A stretch of 31,277 nucleotides of DNA, taken from Intoshia linei. Lineage: Eukaryota; Orthonectida; Rhopaluridae. The DNA lies in assembly GCA_001642005.1 (NCBI GenBank), contig LWCA01000341.1, positions 1-31,277 on the forward strand, read 5' to 3'. The position numbers and the translations under genes are program-made. Positions 30,079 through 31,277 of this stretch are shown here, one piece after another; the first letter of the stretch is position 1; every line of letters begins with the position of its first letter. The notes beneath the pieces are model-generated. The model was not told where the DNA came from. It worked only from the letters and a program-made list of their open reading frames with translations, and did no database searches.

Positions 30079-31059
30079 CCTTAACCATTTCTGTTACCAA
30101 CAGACGATTTATCTATGGATGTGGATACTTGGTTGGAGGCGTTTGACAATTTCATCAAAATCTATTGGGATGATGTCAGTGAGGTGAGGAAAATGGCCTT
30201 ATGTAGACATTGCGTGGGAAAAGAAGGTGCAATACAATTAAAAACGAAAAAAAAATTTGCAGACATGGTTACGGAAATTAAGACTTGGAAAATTTACAAT
30301 ATATTATTAAAAAGACAAGAGTTTCTGGAGGCTCAGAGATTGAATACGAAAACGTTTAATGATTTTTTTATACGTCTAAAAAATTTGTATAAGCAAACAA
30401 AATATGATAATGAACACATTTTACTGGATCTTTTAATTACGGGTTGTGGATGTAACAAATTGTAATCAAAATTAATAATTAAAGATAAATTAACATGGGA
30501 TAGGGCAAAGAAAATATGAAAACAAATGTGAAAAGATGGGACATTATGCAAGAGTATGCAAACCGTTTTTATAAAAGAAATCAATAAGTAAATTTAATTA
30601 TGTAAAATATATCGATTCTGGAAATGTAACTACCTGTGGTAAATGATAATAATATTGTGAACATGTGAACACAGGTAGTGAAGTTAGCTTATTACCCACC
30701 GTATGTGACGGAAAAAAAAGGTGATATTATCGACGTTTGATGAAAAAGCTATTACAATAGTACAAGTTGATGCTATTAATAATGGTACGGAAGCTGTTTT
30801 ATTGCAGATATAAAATGGTGAAGAAACTACTATCGCGTTTTATTCTTCTAAATTATCGAAGGCGGAAATCAACTACTCGACTGGTGAAAAAGAAGCCCTG
30901 GCTTGCGTCCTTGCTATTCGGAAATGGCATAACTATGTGTATGGCAGATCCATTATTTTAAGAACAAAATGACAACAATAACGAGTGCCCACGCCGCAGC
31001 AAGAATTAAAAGATGGTCTATTTTTTTAAGGCAGTATCAATATATATTAGAACTAGTTT
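30079..31059 (+). pseudogene. Broken Ty3/gypsy retrotransposon (gag to RNase H, internally deleted)
   Basis: Four pieces occur in the order expected for Ty3/gypsy. A gag-like frame runs 30079-30468, with DVDTWLEAFDNFIKIYW and LRKAL-like helices. A zinc knuckle at 30527-30559 keeps the last three ligands, CEKMGHYARVC, but lacks the first Cys. A protease active-site fragment, NTGSEVSLLPT (30665-30709), has Asn where the catalytic Asp belongs. RNase H at 30766-30969 contains AFYSSKLSKAEINYSTGEK and EALACVLAIRKWHNYVYG and is interrupted by a TAA at 30811. A shifted frame continues at 30969-31059 (SAHAAARIKRWS). Reverse transcriptase is missing between protease and RNase H, and no long terminal repeats were found. 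Several stops and shifts make the copy inactive. Confidence 0.85.
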
Positions 31060-31189
31060 GGCTGTTTTGTACTACGTACTAACAGCACCTAGCTCTGCAG
31101 AGGGCACTCTTTTATTATACCAAAAAAATAAGTTCACGTTGAAAATCTAACTTAAAAATCATACTATTAACTATTATCAATCATTTAAA

Positions 31190-31277
31190 GAAGTGGTTCC
31201 CAAATTTGTTTCAGGTGGAACCGATATCACATTACTTTTTACTTTAAAGTGAATTATTCCATCTTAATTTTTTTTGT
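31190..31277. repeat. Dispersed repeat, family B copy 2, cut by the window edge
   Basis: The segment starts AGTGGTTCCCAAATTTGTTT and shares ordered blocks with 8160-8275, including GGTGGAACCGAT, TCACATTA and TTTAAAGTGAATTATT. It lies downstream of the gypsy fragment. The copy runs past the window end. Confidence 0.65.

Noticed and set aside
30767-30961. 64-codon plus-strand frame starting MMLLIMVRK
   Set aside because: It is a shifted frame of the gypsy RNase H fragment, whose true frame begins at 30766.
1-31277. CRISPR array, tRNA, rRNA or operon-type prokaryotic system
   Set aside because: No regularly spaced direct repeats, no cloverleaf with a GTTCGA-type arm, no ribosome-binding-site-led gene runs; all real genes are intron-split eukaryotic genes.

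Overview
The window is animal nuclear DNA, very rich in A+T (about three quarters by eye). It carries five recognisable protein-coding genes split by spliceosomal introns, set in DNA full of decayed transposons. The innexin shows a protostome animal, and its first extracellular loop resembles spiralian innexins. Intraflagellar-transport gene IFT140 shows a ciliated animal. Five introns are only 33-40 bp long, and there is about one gene per 6 kb. I read this as a small, AT-rich spiralian genome. An orthonectid such as Intoshia would fit, but that is inference and unproven.

Layout, left to right. Positions 1-3473: transposon debris, including a 231-bp fold-back element with TA ends. 3506-7014 (+): a myostatin/GDF11/activin-class TGF-beta ligand in three exons, whose 2.2-kb second intron holds several Tigger/pogo-like miniature elements. 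7303-12025 (-): IFT140 in two exons, tail-to-tail with the ligand; the two poly(A) signals are only 34 bp apart. 12026-17741: a 5.7-kb stretch with no gene I can support, containing a 647-bp hAT-like element with target-site duplications and other repeats. 17915-21855 (-): a divergent Ras-superfamily GTPase in four clear exons plus a tentative fifth, with a degenerate DxxGQ (G3) box. 22856-22936 (+): a Tc3-like transposase relic. 24042-25551 (-): innexin in three exons. 25552-28666: no gene seen. 28667-29385 (-): a complete Rho-family GTPase in three exons with a CVIL prenylation box. 30079-31059 (+): a broken Ty3/gypsy retrotransposon.

The genes are not an operon or an obvious pathway cluster. 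They cover secreted signalling (the ligand), cilium maintenance (IFT140), gap junctions (innexin) and small-GTPase signalling (Rho and the Ras-like gene). Exon junctions were chosen by three combined criteria: GT..AG ends, frame continuity and column-by-column agreement with the protein family. The most notable points are the population of 33-40 bp introns, the 33-bp stop-free intron inside the Rho switch II region, the Ras-like protein lacking the switch II Gly and Gln, and the TAATG overlap of an upstream mini-ORF with the ligand start codon. I saw no CRISPR array, tRNA, rRNA or bacterial-type operon.
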